64,000 nucleotides of DNA, taken from NCBI GenBank assembly GCA_947487895.1, contig CANKYF010000011.1:85598-149597 (forward strand), written 5' to 3'. Position 1 is the stretch's first letter. Every line of letters starts with the position of its first letter. Below are positions 27,879 through 36,667 of the stretch, one piece after another. Below the pieces are notes generated by a model. It was not told the origin of the DNA. It ran no database searches and saw only the letters and a program-made list of their open reading frames with translations. The position numbers and the translations under genes were made by a program. The stretch is from an uncultured Flavobacteriaceae bacterium. Lineage in GTDB: Bacteria > Bacteroidota > Bacteroidia > Flavobacteriales > Flavobacteriaceae.

Positions 27879-29205
27879 ACTTGTAACGGCTAAAGTAAAA
27901 CTGTTAACTGTAGCATTATTTGTATTATTTGCATCTTGTAAATCTACATCAACAGTAACCTCTCAAAAAGAAAATGCAAATTCAAGTTTTGTACAGGTAA
28001 AAGGAGATCAATTTTATCTAAATGGAAACTCTTATTATTTTATAGGAACCAATTATTGGTATGGAGCGCTTTTAGGAGCTAGTAAAGAGGGGAATAGAGA
28101 GCGTTTAATAAGTGAATTAGACCTCATGAAGTCTATTGGTATAAATAATTTAAGAATTTTAGTGGGTGCCGAAGGAGATGGAAATATTTATCAAGTACAT
28201 CCTACATTACAGCCTAAACAAGGAGAATATAATGAGAGTTTACTAGATGGTTTAGATTTTTTGTTAAATGAAATGCGCAAACGAAATATGTATGCAGTAC
28301 TTTATATGAACAATAATTGGATTTGGTCTGGAGGAATGTCTCAATATTTAAAATGGAATGGATATGGCGAGGTTCCAAACCCGTTTTTAGAAGAACACAC
28401 CTGGAATGATTACATGACCTATACAAAGCAGTTTCATGAATGTGAACCATGTATGAAAGCTTATTTTAAGCATATAAAATTTGTTATTCAACGTACAAAT
28501 AAATACTCTAACACTAAGTATGTTGATGATCCAACTGTAATGTCATGGCAAGTAGCTAATGAGCCTAGAGTTTTAATGACACCAAAACATGAACAAGCGT
28601 TCACAAAGTGGTTAAATAAAACGGTAAGTATTATAAATGCTATAGCGCCTAATCAATTAATATCTACAGGAGCTGAAGGAGAACGTGGTTATTTAGATGA
28701 CATTGACATGTATAAACGTGTGCATAGTAATAAAGATATTGATTATTTAACTATGCATATGTGGCCAAAAAACTGGGGATGGTACAATGTAAATAATGAA
28801 AAAGCAACTCTAAAAAAATCAATTGATAAAGCTAATGCATATATAGATAGACATTTGGTGGTCTCAAAGGAATTAAATAAACCAATTGTTGTGTCTGAAT
28901 TTGGATTTCCTCGGAAAAAAGAGAGTAATAAACCTTATGCTTCTGTAGAAAACAGAGATGCTTTTTATAGTGCTGTTATAAACAGAGTATTAGAAAGTTA
29001 CAAAGGAAAAAAGAACTTAGCTGGATTAAATTTTTGGGGATTTGGTGGTTATGGTATAGCTAACTCAAATCATGATATTTGGCAAAAAGGAGATGATTTT
29101 ACAGGAGACCCTCCTCAAGAACCGCAAGGTCTAAATACGGTTTTTTCTTCAGATTATTCTACATTAAATATTATTAAAGAAGCTAATTTACAGTTGAAAA
29201 ACTAA
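27853..29205 (+). CDS. GH5 (subfamily 7-like) beta-mannanase lipoprotein
   Basis: A 450-residue GH5 enzyme. I place the start at the ATG at 27853, overlapping the GH26 gene by 26 nt, since it opens a good lipoprotein signal (KLLTVALFVLFASC, Cys ~26); an ATG at 27778 further upstream adds an out-of-place leader. Hallmarks: FVQVKGDQFYLNGNSYYFIG at the domain start, NNLRILVGAEGDG, the acid/base Glu in WQVANEPRV (~238) and the nucleophile Glu in VVSEFGFPRK (~348), with DYLTMHMWPKNWGWY between them. The pattern matches GH5_7 endo-mannanases. It should cut mannan at the cell surface and feed the operon. Confidence 0.9.
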   Translation: MKYPIYINKLVTAKVKLLTVALFVLFASCKSTSTVTSQKENANSSFVQVKGDQFYLNGNSYYFIGTNYWYGALLGASKEGNRERLISELDLMKSIGINNLRILVGAEGDGNIYQVHPTLQPKQGEYNESLLDGLDFLLNEMRKRNMYAVLYMNNNWIWSGGMSQYLKWNGYGEVPNPFLEEHTWNDYMTYTKQFHECEPCMKAYFKHIKFVIQRTNKYSNTKYVDDPTVMSWQVANEPRVLMTPKHEQAFTKWLNKTVSIINAIAPNQLISTGAEGERGYLDDIDMYKRVHSNKDIDYLTMHMWPKNWGWYNVNNEKATLKKSIDKANAYIDRHLVVSKELNKPIVVSEFGFPRKKESNKPYASVENRDAFYSAVINRVLESYKGKKNLAGLNFWGFGGYGIANSNHDIWQKGDDFTGDPPQEPQGLNTVFSSDYSTLNIIKEANLQLKN

Positions 29206-29210
29206 TTTTA

Positions 29211-29230
29211 AAGCTCTCAATTTAGAGCTT
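29211..29230 (+). terminator. Short hairpin between GH5 and manA
   Basis: AAGCTCT and AGAGCTT (29211-29217, 29224-29230) can pair around a 6-nt loop just after the GH5 stop. There is no T tract, so it is more likely an mRNA processing or stability element than a full terminator; manA begins 48 nt further on. Confidence 0.35.
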
Positions 29231-29278
29231 CTGAATATATAATTTTTAATCTAAAACTAAATACTAAACTATCTTAGA

Positions 29279-30250
29279 ATGGCATTATACCCTATAAAAT
29301 TTTCACCAATTTTTAAATATAGAATATGGGGCGGTGAAAAATTAAGAACCAAATTAAATAAAGATTATACTGAAGCTAATATTGGAGAATCATGGGAGAT
29401 TTCAGATGTAAAAGATGATGAGACTGTTGTAAGTGCAGGAGATTTTCAAGGCAAAACCCTAAAAGAACTTATTGGTGAATACAAAGGTGATTTTGTAGGT
29501 AATTCAGTTTATGAAAAGTTTGGAAATGCATTTCCGTTGCTTATAAAATTTATTGATGCTAAAACGCCACTTTCAATTCAGGTGCATCCTAGCAATGAAA
29601 TAGCCAAAAAACGTCATAATTCATTTGGGAAAAATGAGATGTGGTATGTAATGCAAGCCGATGAAAATGCAAAATTAATAGTTGGTTTTGATAAAGAAAT
29701 CACCGCTATTGATTATAAAAAACATATAGCAAATAATACAATTCTAGATGTAATGCATCATGAAAACGTTGAAAAAGGAGATACATTTTACATTCCAACT
29801 GGAAGAGTGCATGCTATTGGAGCAGGTGTTTTATTAGCAGAAATACAACAAACTTCAGACATAACATATCGTATATATGATTACGATAGGGTTGATTCTA
29901 AAACAGGGAAAAAGCGAGATTTACATAATGATTTAGCCCTAGACGTTATAGATTATCAAGTACATGATAACTATAAAACTAAATATAAGGTAGATAAAAA
30001 CCAATCGAATACACTTGTACATGCTCCTTATTTTAAAACAAATATTATTTGTTTAGAAGGTACTATTGAAAAAGATTACGCTTATGTAGACTCTTTTGTG
30101 ATTTATATATGCGTTGAAGGTACTTTAAGTTTGGTTCACGATCATGTAGACTATAAATTAAATCAGGGCGAAACACTTTTATTGCCTTCATCTGTAAATA
30201 CAGTAAAGGTAACATCTAAAAATGCAAAAATCTTAGAAGTATATTATTGA
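29279..30250 (+). CDS. manA: Mannose-6-phosphate isomerase, type I (locus copy)
   Basis: A 323-residue zinc enzyme interconverting mannose-6-phosphate and fructose-6-phosphate, linking mannan breakdown to glycolysis. Zinc ligands are visible in SIQVHPSNE (Gln, His), KNEMWYVM (Glu) and TGRVHAIGAG (His region). It is the last gene of the mannan operon, 73 nt after GH5. A second copy of identical length is at 55366-56337; the two are similar through the N-terminal two thirds and diverge near the C-terminus, so this one looks like a duplicate devoted to mannan use. Its last 7 nt overlap the convergent GH5-FN3 gene. Confidence 0.95.
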   Translation: MALYPIKFSPIFKYRIWGGEKLRTKLNKDYTEANIGESWEISDVKDDETVVSAGDFQGKTLKELIGEYKGDFVGNSVYEKFGNAFPLLIKFIDAKTPLSIQVHPSNEIAKKRHNSFGKNEMWYVMQADENAKLIVGFDKEITAIDYKKHIANNTILDVMHHENVEKGDTFYIPTGRVHAIGAGVLLAEIQQTSDITYRIYDYDRVDSKTGKKRDLHNDLALDVIDYQVHDNYKTKYKVDKNQSNTLVHAPYFKTNIICLEGTIEKDYAYVDSFVIYICVEGTLSLVHDHVDYKLNQGETLLLPSSVNTVKVTSKNAKILEVYY

Positions 30251-32124
30251 TATTCTAACTCTACTCTCACAATATTTATTGTATCAGACGCTTTAAACTT
30301 AATATAATTTACTTCGGGTACATCTATTTTTGAGGCTTTTACAATATACTTTCTTGGTACTAAATAATCATAATTTTTTTCGACTAATCTATATTCACTT
30401 ACGTCAAACTTCACTTTTTTATATGCTTTACCATCTTCAGATACATATAAAACAATGTTTGGTTTATTAGAAGACTCAAAACTGTATAAGCGTAATTCTT
30501 TAAATTTGCCAGGTATTATATAAGATCCCTCAGATTTTTTATTACCATGTATCCTAGAAAAAGCTTCTTTGTAAGATCTATAATCTCCTGTTATTATTTC
30601 AAGATTTTTAAATGACTCTAATGCCATTAAGTTTTTAGCATAATCTACACGTGTTAAAAAATTTACTTCAATAGGTCCAACAATATTAGAAGGGGAGGAT
30701 TTTCCTGCTTCATTTAAAGCTACCACACGATAATAGTATGTTTCGCCAATTTTAGCACTTTCATCATTATATAAGTCAAAACCTGGGGTGTCAATATCAT
30801 CTATATTGTGTTCTATTATTTTCCAAGGGCCATTTATACTCATACTTCTTTCAATATTGTAGCCACTGGCACCTGCCGAACCCTGCCAACTAAACTTAGG
30901 TGTATTATTAAAGGATAATAGTTTTGGCGATTTTGGTGTTTTTATTTCAGGTATTTCTAGATTTCTAATAGCAAATGATTTTTCTCTATACATTTTTAGT
31001 ATATCCTTTTCATCGTAAGCTTCTCCTTGATGAAACCCTGGCCAATGGTAGGCTCTATAAAGTCCGCCACCAAAAGGCTCTGTGTGGTGATAAAAACCTC
31101 CATTTTTATTGTGCCTTCTTAAACTCCATAAAAGAGCTCCACTAATGTTATGCTCGTCTATAATATAATCTAAAACAGCTTCCGAGCCAGAGGTTCCTAT
31201 AAAGCCCCACTCATCAATAATTAAAGGCTTCTTACCACCAATCATTTCAACTGTTTTCTTCATATTTTTAATCATAAGAACCGAATTAGGCTCATAATGA
31301 TGAGAACTTATAATGTCAAATGCGGGTTCGTCAATAGCATACTGTTCAATAAATTTATTTATTGGATTACCTTCTTCAGCATGAATTGCAAAAAAACCAT
31401 CCATTAACAAATGATTTTGATCTAAAGATTTTATGTATCTAGCAATATCGATAGCCCATTCTTCAGTGTTTTCTAATTCATTGCCTGTTTCCCAACATAA
31501 AATAGCCTTATCGTCTTTATACTTTTTTCCAGTTATTGTATTAGTTCTATTAATTAAATAACTGATGGTTTGTTTGAAATCATTTCTAATCTGCTTATCA
31601 GTCCAAAAATCATCAGGTGCTTTTCCCCTAAAATCTGCATAATTAGGTCTACCTCCCATCCATTGCCAATTGTTAACAAATGGTATGATAACACGAACTT
31701 TATACTCGTTAGCTAATGCCATTACCAAATCCAGAACTTTAAATGCTTCCTCGTTAAACTCTCCAGGAGCTTCTACATAAGTTACTGCTTCTTTAGGGAA
31801 ATTATTATTTCTTACAGGTATGGTATATGTTCTTATTGTGTTGCCTCCAGTTTGTACAATACTTTCAAATAAATCTCTAAGCTCAAATTCTGTTGGAAGC
31901 CCATAAGGATTGGTTTGGTCAAATTCCATATTATCTTCTACATAGTTCAATGTGGGGACATTATAAGATAGAAAACGAAACTCTTTGTTGCCGTCATAAA
32001 GTTTACTGCCTCTAACTGTTATGAAGTTTTCAAATTTTTTAGATATTTCTTGTTTGTTGTTGCAAGAATTGAAACTAAAAATTAATGGTAACATAATTAA
32101 AATTATGAACTTATTTATTTTCAT
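30244..32124 (-). CDS. GH5-like mannanase/glycosidase lipoprotein with fibronectin III domain
   Basis: A 626-residue lipoprotein (signal ending FSFNSC, Cys ~21). Residues ~35-390 form a GH5-type (beta/alpha)8 barrel: NTIRTYTIPV, FVNNWQWMGG, the acid/base Glu in CWETGNELENTEEW (~217) and the nucleophile Glu in LIIDEWGFIG (~305), with HYEPNSV and LLWSLRRHNKNGGFYHH between and after. An FnIII domain follows (~395-485; YNIERSMSINGPWKII, YYYRVVALNEAGKSSPSN) and a C-terminal beta-rich region (~490-626) of unknown role. It is transcribed alone against the mannan operon and overlaps manA by 7 nt tail to tail. Family-level assignment is firm; subfamily and linkage (probably beta-mannan) are less sure. 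Confidence 0.82.
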   Translation of the reverse strand: MKINKFIILIMLPLIFSFNSCNNKQEISKKFENFITVRGSKLYDGNKEFRFLSYNVPTLNYVEDNMEFDQTNPYGLPTEFELRDLFESIVQTGGNTIRTYTIPVRNNNFPKEAVTYVEAPGEFNEEAFKVLDLVMALANEYKVRVIIPFVNNWQWMGGRPNYADFRGKAPDDFWTDKQIRNDFKQTISYLINRTNTITGKKYKDDKAILCWETGNELENTEEWAIDIARYIKSLDQNHLLMDGFFAIHAEEGNPINKFIEQYAIDEPAFDIISSHHYEPNSVLMIKNMKKTVEMIGGKKPLIIDEWGFIGTSGSEAVLDYIIDEHNISGALLWSLRRHNKNGGFYHHTEPFGGGLYRAYHWPGFHQGEAYDEKDILKMYREKSFAIRNLEIPEIKTPKSPKLLSFNNTPKFSWQGSAGASGYNIERSMSINGPWKIIEHNIDDIDTPGFDLYNDESAKIGETYYYRVVALNEAGKSSPSNIVGPIEVNFLTRVDYAKNLMALESFKNLEIITGDYRSYKEAFSRIHGNKKSEGSYIIPGKFKELRLYSFESSNKPNIVLYVSEDGKAYKKVKFDVSEYRLVEKNYDYLVPRKYIVKASKIDVPEVNYIKFKASDTINIVRVELEYQ

Positions 32125-32435
32125 TTAGCTATGTTTTGATAGTTTAAGGATTTAAATTATCTAATAAAAACGGAGTCTTAAAATAAATTTAAAAAATTGA
32201 AGAAATATTTTAGTAAATTGATAGTATTGTATCTTTATTAAGTTTATCTAAAATTTTTATTTTGAATTGTTAGGTGTTTTTTTGTTTTTTATATGGATAT
32301 GCAGAATAATAAGTTAAATATGTTGCACTAGAAGTAATGTGTAATTTATATATAGTTTTGATAATGAGTTATTAAAATTTAATATTTTACATATTGTAAA
32401 TTAATAATGTATTTTGCGTCTGAAAAAAATATTGA
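32125..32435 (+). promoter_or_regulatory. 311-bp divergent intergenic region with palindromic gntR upstream element
   Basis: The gap between the GH5-FN3 gene (leftwards) and the GntR gene (rightwards) is AT-rich and holds no gene I can support. At 32376-32400 it contains an AATTTAATA stretch followed by TTTACATATTGTAAA, an inverted repeat. Almost the same sequence, with a 3-4 nt insertion, recurs at 33519-33548 in front of susC, suggesting a shared regulatory module. I could not assign a full -33/-7 promoter. Confidence 0.45.
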
Positions 32436-33452
32436 ATGCAGTTTCTTTTTGATAGAATAAATGAGTTTAAAAAAATTAAGCCTTTTACCAAACATGAGCA
32501 GTTGGTAAACGCCATAACAACTTCTATTGAATCTAAAGAGTTAAAACGAGGTGACAGGTTACCATCAATAAATAAAATGGTTTCTGAGGTTGGTTTTGCA
32601 CGTAAAACCATTGTTAAGGCTTATGAAGATTTAAAGGGTAAAGGTATTGTAGAGTCTAAAAATTTTAAAGGCTATTATATTGCCGATATCAATACAAAAA
32701 CAAAGTTAAGAGTTGCGTTAGTTTTATATGCACTGCACACCTTTCAAGAAGATTTCTATAATGCTTTTAGAGAAGAACTAGGTAAAGATTATATCATTAA
32801 TGTTTTTTTTCACCATAATAATATTGAAACCTTTAAAAATATATTTACTCGTATTACTGGTAGGTATGGAATGTATGTAGTTGCCCCAATTCAAACCCCT
32901 GATGTAAAACCTATTCTAGAACAATTTCCGGAGGAAAAACTTTTAATTGTAGATAGACATATTAATTTGTCTAAGAAATACTCTTATATAGCACAGGAAT
33001 TTGAAAACTCTACTTATAACCAGTTATTAAAATTGGTAGATGATATTAAAAAGTATAATGAATTTGTGCTTTTTTATAGAAGTGATTCAGATTACCCAGA
33101 AGGCGTATTAAATGCTTTTAAAAGATTTGTAAAAGAGTTTGATATTAAATTTTCAATTAAAAGAAAGTATAAAGCAGGTAGTATTGCTAAAGATAAATTA
33201 TATTTTTTTATTAGTGATAGTTTTCTTTGGGAGCTTTTAAAAGATAGTAAGCATAAAAATTATGTGCTAGGCGATGATTTTGGAGTGCTTGCTCACAATG
33301 ATAATGTGATAAAGGAAATTATTTTTGGAGGTGTTACTACAATCTCTACTGATTTTAAGAAAATGGCTATTGAGTCTGCAAATTTTGTGAAACTTCGTAA
33401 GGAAACATATAAAATATTGCCTTCAGAGCTTATTAAGAGAAATTCGTTATAG
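32436..33452 (+). CDS. GntR-family regulator with LacI-type sugar-sensing domain
   Basis: A 338-residue regulator. The N-terminal winged helix-turn-helix of GntR type covers ~18-90 (LVNAITTSIESKELKRGDRL, PSINKMVSEVGFARKTIVKA, YEDLKGKGIVESK). The rest (~95-325) is a periplasmic-binding-protein-like domain as in LacI/AraR regulators (LRVALVLYALHTF, YVVAPIQTPDV, KNYVLGDDFGVLAHN). This architecture is known in sugar-responsive repressors. It lies 189 bp before susC, whose upstream region carries paired repeats that are the obvious candidate operators. The effector is probably a sugar or galactoside imported by the downstream genes; this is inference. Confidence 0.88.
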   Translation: MQFLFDRINEFKKIKPFTKHEQLVNAITTSIESKELKRGDRLPSINKMVSEVGFARKTIVKAYEDLKGKGIVESKNFKGYYIADINTKTKLRVALVLYALHTFQEDFYNAFREELGKDYIINVFFHHNNIETFKNIFTRITGRYGMYVVAPIQTPDVKPILEQFPEEKLLIVDRHINLSKKYSYIAQEFENSTYNQLLKLVDDIKKYNEFVLFYRSDSDYPEGVLNAFKRFVKEFDIKFSIKRKYKAGSIAKDKLYFFISDSFLWELLKDSKHKNYVLGDDFGVLAHNDNVIKEIIFGGVTTISTDFKKMAIESANFVKLRKETYKILPSELIKRNSL

Positions 33453-33536
33453 TTGAATTTATAAGCTTTTTTAGAGCGTTTCTTTAATTTTTTGTATCTT
33501 TTTTTAAGTTTTTAATAGAATTTAATAATTTTTACA

Positions 33537-33544
33537 TATTTTTG
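33537..33544 (+). promoter_or_regulatory. Candidate -7 promoter element of the second susC operon
   Basis: TATTTTTG is an exact TAnnTTTG match. Transcription would begin near 33551, inside the first copy of the GTAGCA repeat. No TTG is present at the usual -33 distance, consistent with a weak, regulated promoter. Confidence 0.45.
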
Positions 33545-33545
33545 T

Positions 33546-33609
33546 AAAGTAGCATACTGTAGCACAGTATTTTTTTAATTAAAAATTAAAGTAGCATACA
33601 GTAGCACAA
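33546..33609. promoter_or_regulatory. Duplicated operator-like repeat upstream of susC (42-bp phasing)
   Basis: A 22-bp unit (AAAGTAGCATAC-T/A-GTAGCACA-G/A) occurs at 33546-33567 and again at 33588-33609, differing at only two positions. Start-to-start distance is 42 bp, four helical turns. Each unit contains GTAGCA twice with a 10-bp period. The first also forms a perfect inverted repeat, ATACTGT-AGC-ACAGTAT (33554-33570). The position overlaps and follows the predicted transcription start, fitting repression by the adjacent GntR/LacI-type regulator. Confidence 0.65.
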
Positions 33610-33641
33610 ATTAACTAAAACTAAAAATTAAATAAGAACTT

Positions 33642-36600
33642 ATGGATGTAAACAAACTAAAACTAACAGTTGGCTTACTCTTTTTCCTTGCAGGAATTGG
33701 TGCATATGCCCAAACAAAAACGGTTTCAGGAACCGTAACAGATGGAGGTTTTCCGTTGCCTGGTGTTAATATAATTCTAAAAGGTACCACTAACGGAACA
33801 ACATCAGATTTTGATGGGAATTACACTTTAAGTGATGTTAGCAATGAAGACGTCATTGTATTTAGCTATGTAGGTTACAAATCTCAAGAAATTACAATAG
33901 GAGATAGAACTAGCATAGATGTTGTTTTAATTGAAGATGCAGCTGCCCTTGATGAGGTAGTAATTGTAGGTTATGGAACTTCTAACAAACGAGAACTAAC
34001 TGGAGCAGTTAGTATTGTGAAAGGTGAAGCTTTAGCTACTACGGTTGCTGGTAACCCAACATCGGCATTACAGGGTAAACTTACGGGTATTCAGGTGGAA
34101 AACCCAGGCGGTCAACCAGGTGCGCCAGGAAATGTTTTTATTCGTGGAGTAAATTCATTAAGTAATGCAGCACCTTTGTATGTTGTAGATGGCCTATTTG
34201 TTGATGATATGCGCTATGTAAATCCAGCAGATATCGAAAGTATTTCTGTTTTAAAAGATGCAGCGGAAGCAGCAATTTATGGGTCTCGAGCGGCTAATGG
34301 AGTAGTGTTGATAAAAACTAAACATGGTAGAAAAAATAAAGATCTTGAAGTGAATTTTAATACTAGAATTGGTTTTGATACACCTAGTAAAAAATTAGAT
34401 TTCATAAATGGAGAACAATATACAAGCTATCTAAATCAAAGATTTATAAATGATGGAAGCTCTACAGCTGTTACTTGGAATGGAGTAGATACAGATTGGC
34501 AAGATGAAAACTTGCAAAGTGGAATTATTGAAGAATATGGTGTAACATTATCTGCAGGTAGTGAGAAGTCTGCATATTATGCGTCTTTAAATTATTTTAA
34601 TCAAGATGGTATTCTAGTAGGATCTGGTTTTAAAAGACTAAATGCAAGATTTAATAGTACACATGAGTTTGGTAAATTTAAATTATCTCAATCTTTAGGT
34701 TTAGCAGAGGGTAAGTTACAGAATAATAATTGGTACGGTTTTGATGGAACAACGGCTCCTACTGTAGCTTTAAGAAATGCAGCTAATGAAGGAGGTTTTG
34801 AAGCACCATCAGAAAGTATTCATGGACCAGGTGGTGTAAATCAATTTGCGCTAGCATCTTTAGAAGATAATTTAGAAACAGCAAGAACACTATTTGCCAG
34901 TTTAAAATTGGACTATAATATCACAGAAGAATTAACAGCAGCTATTAATTTAGGGGTTGATTATACTTCGGTAAAAAACTATCAATTCACGCCAACTTAT
35001 TTTATGAGTTTGGTAGACCCTGTTAGAAACGTAAATGATTTAAATGACCTTACAGATTTTAGAAGAGAAGATGTGAATTTACTTTTTGAGCCAACATTAT
35101 CTTATAATAAAACATTTAATGATGTTCATAATGTATCAGCTGTAATAGGTTATACGCGTTTTACAGAGTCTCAAAATAGTGGTGGTATTTACGGTCAAGG
35201 CACACCAGCAAATAGTATAAGAGTAGTAGGTGCATTGCCTTCAAGTGATCAAAATATTTTATTAGGTGAGAATAATGAGGCAGGTTTAATATCTTACTTC
35301 GGTAGAATTAAATACAATTACAATGATAAATACATTTTCTCTGGTACATTAAGACGAGATGCATCATCAAGGTTTGCTAAAGAAAATCAAGAAGGCTATT
35401 TCCCGTCTGTTTCAGCGGCTTGGAATATTAGTAATGAAGATTTCTGGAATTCTGAAACTATTAATTTTTTCAAATTGAGAGTGTCTTATGGTGAATTAGG
35501 GTCTTATCCAGATGTGTTTTATCCAACACAAGCAGTGTTCTTAGCTAATCAGTCTAATACAAGTTTTGGCGGAACTTCAGCAAATGGTTTAGCTCAAACA
35601 ACATTGGCAGACGCTAGCTTAGTTTGGGAAACTACAAAGACCTTTGATATTGGTACAGATATATCTTTCCTTAATAGCGCAATCACGTTTTCTGCAGACT
35701 ATTATGCTAAAGATGTAGAAGATGCATTAGTGCCAATTAGTATCCCATCTACAGCGGGAGTTAGTTTACCAGTAACTAGAAATGCAGGTACTTTGGTTAA
35801 CAATGGTTTTGAATTTGATTTAAGCTATAAAAAATCTGAAGGAGATTTCACTTATACAGTAGGAACAAATTTCTCTTTCAATCTTAAAAATGAAGCAAAA
35901 GATATACCTGCAACAATTTTAGGCCCTGGAATAGATGAAGATTTACGTATAGTTAATAGAACAGAAGCAAATGGGCCTGTTGGAGCATTTTATGGTTGGG
36001 TAGTAGAAGATAAAGTTGATCCAACAACAGGTGATTTTGTGAGAGTAGATACTAATGGTGATGGTTCTGTTACAGCAGAAGATCAAACTATTATTGGTAA
36101 CCCAACACCAGATTTTACATATGGTCTTAATTTTAATGGTAACTACAAAAACTTTGATTTTGCTGTTAACTTTAATGGAGTATCAGGTAATGAAGTTTAT
36201 AACTTAAGTAGATATTACAACATTTTATGGCAAGATGGTGGTAAATTAACAGATGTGTTGAATTCTTGGACACCCACCAACACAGATACTAATATTCCAC
36301 GAGCTTCTATTAGTGACCCAGCTGGTAATAAAGCACCGTCTTCATTCTTTGTAGAAAATGGATCTTACTTCAGGCTTAAAAATTTAGAGATAGGTTATAA
36401 CTTTTCAGAAGGCTTCTTTGGTTTAGAATGGATTAAGAAAGCAAGATTATCATTAAATGCGCAAAACCTATTTGTGATCACAAGCTATTCTGGTTATGAC
36501 CCAGATGTGGCTTCAACAAATAGTGGTAGAGCTAACTTAAATTCTGGTGTACCAGGTTTAAGAACAGATGTAAACCCATTATTGGGTAGAGGTTTAGATC

Positions 36601-36656
36601 AAAGAGCATATCCAAATGCAAGAACATTTATGCTAGGGTTTAACGTAACTTTTTAA
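33642..36656 (+). CDS. susC: SusC/RagA-family TonB-dependent transporter (second pair)
   Basis: A 1004-residue TonB-dependent importer. Signal peptide ending GAYAQ, carboxypeptidase-regulatory-like domain (VSGTVTDGGFPLPGVNIILK), TonB-box-like DEVVIVGYGTSN, plug (GGQPGAPGNVFIRGVNSLS, YVVDGLFVDDM, KDAAEAAIYGSRAANGV) and a barrel ending ARTFMLGFNVTF. It is divergent in sequence from the SusC at 16539, so a different glycan is expected. It is followed by susD after 11 nt. Expression is likely controlled by the GntR protein through the upstream repeats. Confidence 0.95.
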   Translation: MDVNKLKLTVGLLFFLAGIGAYAQTKTVSGTVTDGGFPLPGVNIILKGTTNGTTSDFDGNYTLSDVSNEDVIVFSYVGYKSQEITIGDRTSIDVVLIEDAAALDEVVIVGYGTSNKRELTGAVSIVKGEALATTVAGNPTSALQGKLTGIQVENPGGQPGAPGNVFIRGVNSLSNAAPLYVVDGLFVDDMRYVNPADIESISVLKDAAEAAIYGSRAANGVVLIKTKHGRKNKDLEVNFNTRIGFDTPSKKLDFINGEQYTSYLNQRFINDGSSTAVTWNGVDTDWQDENLQSGIIEEYGVTLSAGSEKSAYYASLNYFNQDGILVGSGFKRLNARFNSTHEFGKFKLSQSLGLAEGKLQNNNWYGFDGTTAPTVALRNAANEGGFEAPSESIHGPGGVNQFALASLEDNLETARTLFASLKLDYNITEELTAAINLGVDYTSVKNYQFTPTYFMSLVDPVRNVNDLNDLTDFRREDVNLLFEPTLSYNKTFNDVHNVSAVIGYTRFTESQNSGGIYGQGTPANSIRVVGALPSSDQNILLGENNEAGLISYFGRIKYNYNDKYIFSGTLRRDASSRFAKENQEGYFPSVSAAWNISNEDFWNSETINFFKLRVSYGELGSYPDVFYPTQAVFLANQSNTSFGGTSANGLAQTTLADASLVWETTKTFDIGTDISFLNSAITFSADYYAKDVEDALVPISIPSTAGVSLPVTRNAGTLVNNGFEFDLSYKKSEGDFTYTVGTNFSFNLKNEAKDIPATILGPGIDEDLRIVNRTEANGPVGAFYGWVVEDKVDPTTGDFVRVDTNGDGSVTAEDQTIIGNPTPDFTYGLNFNGNYKNFDFAVNFNGVSGNEVYNLSRYYNILWQDGGKLTDVLNSWTPTNTDTNIPRASISDPAGNKAPSSFFVENGSYFRLKNLEIGYNFSEGFFGLEWIKKARLSLNAQNLFVITSYSGYDPDVASTNSGRANLNSGVPGLRTDVNPLLGRGLDQRAYPNARTFMLGFNVTF

Positions 36657-36667
36657 AAAAATAGATT

